A stretch of DNA of 31,857 nucleotides from Gracilaria domingensis (lineage: Eukaryota; Rhodophyta; Florideophyceae; Gracilariales; Gracilariaceae), in assembly GCA_022539475.1 (NCBI GenBank), contig VCMS01000434.1, positions 40,353 to 72,209 on the forward strand, in the 5' to 3' direction. Positions 26,318 to 31,857 of the stretch are shown here, in pieces. Position numbers and translations under genes: made by a program. Under the pieces are notes generated by a model. It did no database searches and was not told where the DNA came from. It saw nothing but the letters and a program-made list of their open reading frames with translations. Numbering within the stretch: the stretch's first letter is position 1; the number at the start of each line of letters is the position of its first letter.

Positions 26318-26781
26318 GTTCTCAGACAATGTCCTTGAACTTCGTATGGGCTCAATGTAGTGAGAAAAGCTTTTTGTTGAAGTACATTGTATTGAACAAT
26401 TGTGCTATGATTGCAGAAATACTACTCATATGTACACTCAAGCTGTACTGTGTAACATATTGATGCATATAGTGGTATGAAAGATCGTTGAAAGTGCCGT
26501 ACTTGTATATGCAGGGCGCAACATCCGGGAAAATCGGACCAAGTCCGGAATATGGACCCGGGAAAGGTCCAAAAATTGAATGCCGATCCGCCACAAATGC
26601 TGCAGAATGCTTTTCTCCATATATGCAGTAGGCGGTTAAATTCCCCTCCCCTTCACATATCAGTCCTGCACACCGAGTACGTGACCCTCACATATCACTC
26701 TCAATCATATACCTTCAGTATCGTTCACGTTTCTATATCTGTTCCGTAATACTACCGCGCACGAAGGCCGAAGGATCTCGG
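26318..26781 (+). promoter_or_regulatory. Intergenic region upstream of the coiled-coil gene
   Basis: AT-rich without a credible gene. Around 26527-26580 is a small cluster of CCGG(G/A)A and GGACC words in both orientations. CACATATCA occurs twice near 26657 and 26690. The region probably contains the 3' end of the SET locus and the promoter of the gene at 26782. Confidence 0.4.
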
Positions 26782-29257
26782 ATGGCCCCTCAACGTGCGG
26801 AGCATGCAGGTAGTAAACCGCGAAAGGCATCGGTACCGCCGGAGCGCTGGGATACTGGGGTGGCCAAACGTAGGAGCGCGGTCGTCTCACGAAGTAGTGC
26901 TACTAATGGGAGAGGTAGCCGAGGCCGAGCACCTCGTGCTGGACTTCGCAAACCAAAATCTTCATCTACAGTATCGGAAGTAAAACCGAGAAGGAGGTCA
27001 GGAGCTTCTACAAGCACTACGGAACGCACAGTAAGTGAAACCGTTCAAGCCAAGGATAGTGCAATGCGTGGGCCTGCTACACGCCACATGGCTGCAATGG
27101 AAGAGCCAAGGGTCAGTGATGATGGAAATGTAGATGTCAAAGCGATGAAAGGAAATAAGAGAAGAACGGCTGTACGTCAGAATGTAAGCAGGACAAGAGG
27201 CAGTGGAGGAACAGAAGGTCCTCGTATCGATGATTGTTTCGACAAGGTGAGAACTGCGGATGACAATGCGGAGATGGAAGCCATGGATTGCGCCATCGTG
27301 AGAGCCGAACCTAGAGCCAACCTGGGGATAGGGAGATATCCAGAAGCGCTGCCGGAACAGAACGTAAAAGTTATGATTCGAGAAAAGTGAAGAGGAACGA
27401 GAAAATGAATGAGGGTGTCTCTCGTGCCAAGAAAGGCAGTGGAAGAAAGGAGCGGGAGTCCACGGACGCAGTAGATATCCCAAGTGACGTGGAGGACAAG
27501 GATAACGTGGAGGCGAATGATAACGTGGACGCCGGAAATGCAACGCATATGGCTCCCATCGAAGGCAGGCATGATTCCGTCCCTCATATTGGGTCCAGAC
27601 AGAAGGAAGACGAAGACGAAGACGAGATACAACCGACACCAGTCACAGGTGAGTCACAGAGAAACAGGTTCAATCAGGTCAGAAGAAGGACGAACCATGG
27701 AAATGAGAATAGACGGGTGGGGAATGATCGGCAACCTGTCATAGCAAACGCCCGTAGAGAAGTATGGAACGATAAAGATGTTGATCGTGGTGCTTTGTCA
27801 CGGTGCTTTTCCCTGCATGGTGCAATGGAAGAAGATGAAGATGAATCCCTTACGCCGCGGTACGAGCTTTTGGAAAAGATCGGGAAACTGAAGGGAGATC
27901 TGTATCGTACAATAGAGGACAAGCAAAGTCTGAAAATGAGCGTACGACTTGCTCAGAAGAACATAGAGCAACTGGAGGTTAAGGTCAGAGAACAAGAGGT
28001 TCTCATACACTCTTTGAGAGAGGCTCTCAGACGTGGAGGGAAAAGGAACGAACGTGACAGTAACAAGAGCAGGAAGCGGTACAACATTGACGTGAACAAC
28101 GAGTTTGTTGGTGTTGCGAAGACCGTCTATGAATCCATACTTCAATACGCCAAAGACGAGACAAGAGAGCTATGCTTCGAGATGAGTATACCGGCAAGGA
28201 ACTGGAGCAACCGAAGTGAGACAGCTGGACCTGAGAAAGACGACAGTGTGCTGGTTGTTGATGGGAAGGAGATAGTGCCACGGTGCCCAATGGATCTTGC
28301 CATGGAGATGAGGGCGTACACGCCATCCGTACGTGGTGGAGGCGACCATTTGTTGATGCAAATTGTGGAGACGGAGGTAATGAAGCCACGTTGGGAATCT
28401 ATCCGAGGAATGAAAATGGAAGATGACTGTGTGAAACAGTTAACGCACGACATTTGTTTGCGCAGAAGGTTGAAACAGGCTTTAAGTGATGCAATAGGTG
28501 TTCGAAAACGCCATGCGAAGGAGAAGTTATTGATGGGACTAGGTTACGACATGCTTGTAAGGACCCGGATAAAAAATGATGAAAGGGAGCAGAACAAGTA
28601 TGAAATACAAACCAGAGAGGTACGTGAAAAACTCCTACCCGAAGATGCAAATGGATGTGAGATTCTGTCGTCGTGGAGAACTCAGAAGGTAGAAGATATA
28701 TGTTTCTCGGGCTTTAACCCATATCATGCAACCGAAGATGAACCATGTGACTTGCTTTTTCGGAACAGCCTGAGCTTGGAGGTGCTGCGTGAGTTCATGG
28801 GCTACGACGTTTTACAAACAAGTTCGAGGAATACCGAAGAGAAGGATCCAGTGGATGGAACAATTATGCATCTGGCACGTCTTGATGCCTGGATAGCGTC
28901 CGTTGTTCGCGCGAAGAGTCTGAACGAGGGAGAGGTGGTAAGAGACAAGTGTTGTTCTCCAACTTGTTCGGGAAATATCTACCACTGGCACTTGAGAGTA
29001 TACTGAAGACCGTGAGGGTCCGCATGCAGCAGAGTTATCCAACAGAGTTCAGAAATGGCCCATCGAATGCTGAAGATGCGCGGCATGGAAATGATGACCG
29101 GGTGGGCACTGTGGTTTACTGGATTCCGTCGAAAAGGAAAATGTACCTTGCTGTCCGAGAAGATGTGTTTATGGGAGAGATCTCTGAGAAGCTCGGAGCT
29201 GTACTGGATTGCTATTTGGATGCTGCAGTCGGGGAGACCGTATGTTCTACGACATAA
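26782..29257 (+). pseudogene. Basic N-terminal, coiled-coil protein of unknown function, two frame breaks
   Basis: ATG 26782 (GGATGGCC) opens a basic region with AT-hook-like patches (GSRGRAPRAG, KPRRRSG). The frame ends at TGA 27388-27390 within GAGAAAAGTGAAG; one more A would continue it as REKVKRNEKMNEG. The second frame runs to about 28940 with acidic patches (KEDEDEDEI, EEDEDES), a coiled coil near 27860-28030 (LLEKIGKLKGDLYRTIED, then LEVKVREQEVLIHSLREAL) and a helical, charged C-terminal half. It then turns to low-sense sequence, and good sense resumes one base back as VLFSNLFGKYLPLALESIL, to TAA 29255-29257. In total it would be about 825 residues. No enzyme motif is visible. It looks like a nuclear, DNA-associated protein and could be element cargo. 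GTAAGA at 28938 is a possible splice donor, but no matching acceptor keeps the sense. Confidence 0.55.
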
Positions 29258-29347
29258 CTGCAGAGAGGGATGTGAGGGAAAGGTCTGTGCAAGAAGGATT
29301 ACATGAGGAGAATTGGATAGAACGTCACTAATGCATTATGGTTTACG

Positions 29348-31857
29348 TTACGAAAGTTTGGTGATTGGATGGTAGTGTAAACGAGCTCGGGGATTGCGAT
29401 AGAATCTGTTAATGTAGAATCGGTGGAACTTCCAGTGCAATGGAGGGAAAAAGGGGCGTGCGGGATAGTTTTGTCGGAGGATGTGTACCGAGCCTTTGAT
29501 CGAAGAGAATGGGACGAGACCGAACCATGGGGATACAGATGCGTTGTTGACCGTTTTAGAGAATTGGAGATTTGCAATGTGTGATCTTCTCGTCATCCGT
29601 GGCCCAGCGGAGGGAAATGCAGTTCAAGGATTCGTCAATGTTATCCAACGGCTCCGTTACCTCGAAGAAGCGAACAAAGGCAAATTCAGAATCGGAATTG
29701 CTTTGGTTAATCTGCTAAAGCGAACCAGGGCAAAGACTTTGCATACCCATGCGGTCGGGAAGTCACAACCGGGAGGAGAGTTCCATTAACCAGGACGGTA
29801 GAGAATTTTGGGGACTTGGAAGGGCCGAAAGAAGTGGTTGCAAAAATACGTTCACACAAAGAGACCTCCGGCTCTCGCAGTCTAATGCATTGAAAGTGAC
29901 GATCGTAGTCATCCAGCGAGGGGCAGAATCCAGAAACAATGTAAGCGGAGTTAACGACGGTGATTTTGATGTCATGGGGGTTGTCCAACGGTTGAAGAGT
30001 TTCTAAGCTTAGGGTACGGAAGGAAGAGAGGGCGTCGCGAGAGATTTGGTTGATGAACTGCAATGTAGTTTTGGAGAACAAATCTGTGAGAGCAGATGAC
30101 GGGACGTTTGGATGGGACCGAGATACTTGTCGGCCGTGATGATGTCGAAGAGGGAGAATGAACTACCATCACGAACCATGGAGGGACACCGCTGCGACAA
30201 ACGACGGCCGAGTTGGTAGACATGGAGAAGTGTTTCCTTACGAGATGGAGTGTAAGAAATCCTGCGACTCTTGGATTGAGTCCACTGTTTCCTTATGCGC
30301 AGTTGATCTTCTGCGAGAGGTACGGCGGTAGTGGTTCTTGAAGAGGAGATGCGCGTGCTCGTACACACCTGCATCACCGAAATGGAGGCCTCCGTATCGA
30401 CGGATGTCTGGAATGATGTGATCCAGGAGATGGAGTTTGAGAGTACGAAAGTTGGAGGCCTGGTATGGACCCAAAACTGAGACAGTTTGAGTCTTGAAGT
30501 TCTTGATGAGAGTCTCGAAAGAGCGTAAGCGATCATCAGTCCATTCTGGGGCAGTGTGGTAGTGAAGAACGTTATTGACGAGATCGACGTAAGAGGTGAA
30601 AATGGTGGTTATTGGGGCGGGAGATACTTCACCGCAGCAACGGTCGAAGAATGCACCGATGAAGGGGAAGACCATGTCGAGGGCGCGATAGTCCTTTGCT
30701 TCTAGCATGCCTCTGATTCCGTCAGTGGTGAAGAAGCCGTTGAGAGACTTACCCTTTTCAGATGTCGAGAAATCAATATGAAGCCCTGGAGCCGGAAACG
30801 AGCGTTCGATGTCAGCTAGGATGGAGTTAGCGTGAGTAAGAATAGATGTTCTGATGGACCGAAACGACCTGGAGGATCCATTGAAGCCCACGGAAGAGTG
30901 AAGAGAATCGGACTTCAGGCGTTCGATTGTGGCGAGTTTGATGAGTTTAGAGATGCCAAGGTGAAAGTTGTGAAAGGGCTCGAAGGAGAAGATTGAATAA
31001 GGAGTGAGCAGTGAAGAGATGTTGAGAAGAGGGTAAGATTCCAGAAAGGACTTGTATGGAGAGAGAGAGGTGGAGTGGAGAAGTTCTGCAGCTTCTTCTT
31101 TGAGGTTCCTTGCAACCCGTGGTCTATGGGAGAGGAGAGCAGAATCTGCTCGAGAAGTAGGTCATCATGTCTTTTTCTGGTTTGCAAGTGTGTGAGAGGG
31201 TTCGCTCTGTGAGAGTAGGTTGGTAGAGGTTGAGTTTTGAACGAGGGAGGAGACACCGGTGGCAGGGTTTGCTTGGCTTTGTGCCATGAAGTACTGCGAG
31301 AATGTCCTTGGCTTCGGGGATGTCAGCGCTGTAGTTGGAGATGACTGGATGGCATTGACGAAGGACTCCTTTGGCGTCGCGGAAGGGAAAACCTTCATAC
31401 CGATATGATACAGAGGTTTGAGGATGTGTTTCTAGTGACTCCTGGACGAGCTGCATGCCGCACAGATGCGGGTCCACGCTGGGGGTTGAGGGAGCGACTT
31501 CCACACGGAAATCTGTGGTCATGGAGGCGAGCGGAGGTGAAGGAACTGTGGGTATGTAATTCCGACGAGTGTGTAGTTCCCTGCGTGATGCACTTTCTGC
31601 GGAAGAGTCATTGAAATTGAGGAGGGTGATGTGAAGAGGAATAACGAGTACCAGAAAGAACTTTTCAAGAGGTGGAAGACTTGTCATGAATATAGTTGAA
31701 ACGAGGCCGACGAAACGAGTCTGTGCCGGTGATACTGGGATCGTGCCAGATGACGTCGGGTCCGGAGAATGGCATGATATGCCTTTGATAGTGGGACGTC
31801 ATGGCGGCCGTAGTTCGAGCTTAGGGTGTGCGTTGCGGTAGTTCCTGTTCTTGCAGC
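29348..31857 (-). pseudogene. Plavaka/EnSpm-like transposase remnant, 5' end outside the window
   Basis: Minus-strand sense is scattered over several frames. Near 31340-31260 lies ISNYSADIPEAKDILAVLHG followed by KPCHRCLLPR, a block typical of fungal Plavaka-type transposases of the CACTA/EnSpm group. Near 31010-30950, after a one-base shift at about 31155, comes YSIFSFEPFHNFHLGISKLI, another family block. Near 30450-30350 comes LKLHLLDHIIPDIRRYGG then GVYEHAHLLFKNHYRRTSRR. Further shifts are needed near 30250, 30100 and 29700. The end is near 29348 after FHRFYINRFYRNP. Such enzymes cut and paste elements with CACTA-like ends. At least four frame changes make it a fossil. Terminal repeats were not found. 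Confidence 0.7.

Noticed and set aside
1..31857. CRISPR arrays, rRNA or tRNA genes
   Set aside because: No regularly spaced repeats or conserved RNA gene sequences were seen on either strand.

Overview
The window looks like eukaryotic nuclear DNA dominated by transposable elements and their cargo. It has long, almost intron-free reading frames, a chromodomain Ty3/gypsy retrotransposon, a Mutator-like (MULE) transposase, a decayed EnSpm/Plavaka-like transposase and eukaryotic chromatin domains (SET, Ulp1-like). There are no operon ribosome-binding sites, and several starts have Kozak-like ACCATGG or ACAATGG contexts. A red alga would fit the compact, intron-poor style, but that is only a guess. 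No rRNA, tRNA or CRISPR array was found.

Left third (1-9.4 kb, GC-rich, rich in the tetramer GTAC). A chromovirus-type gypsy element lies on the minus strand. Its gag (8277-6079) carries three different in-frame stops. Gag is followed by a protease in the next frame and then by a long intact pol (RT, RNase H, integrase, chromodomain) in a third frame. A textbook -1 slippery heptamer sits at the protease/pol switch. The first catalytic Asp of RT reads Asn. Beyond the pol end, a 550-codon frame with an RG-rich tail runs antisense at the usual env position. The 5' LTR/leader lies around 8.5-9.4 kb. It appears to have landed inside the Ulp1-like gene of a MULE.

Middle (9.4-18 kb, more AT-rich). 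The MULE has a Ulp1-like protease remnant, a degenerate GGAYATC repeat tract and a 982-residue DDE transposase with a CxxH signature. A divergent gene carrying two SUMO-interaction-like motifs follows. Then come a frame-broken small acidic/basic gene and an intact multi-pass membrane protein.

Right-middle (18-26.3 kb) is the most interesting part. Two large divergent genes flank a 635-bp foldback element. The minus-strand gene joins a ParB/sulfiredoxin-like domain to a 2-oxoglutarate/Fe(II) dioxygenase-like domain. The plus-strand locus carries, in order, an uncharacterised region ending in a SUMO-interaction-like motif, a beta-class DNA amino-methyltransferase (DPPY) and a SET domain. The pieces look like one former reading frame broken by small deletions and a single amber codon. 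Together they resemble a write (DNA methyl), write (histone methyl) and oxidise/erase module carried on mobile DNA. This functional reading is inference.

Right end (26.8-31.9 kb). A basic, coiled-coil protein gene broken at two points converges on a heavily frameshifted Plavaka-like transposase that runs off the window. The mixture of intact and broken frames suggests ageing elements, or residual single-base deletions in the assembly.
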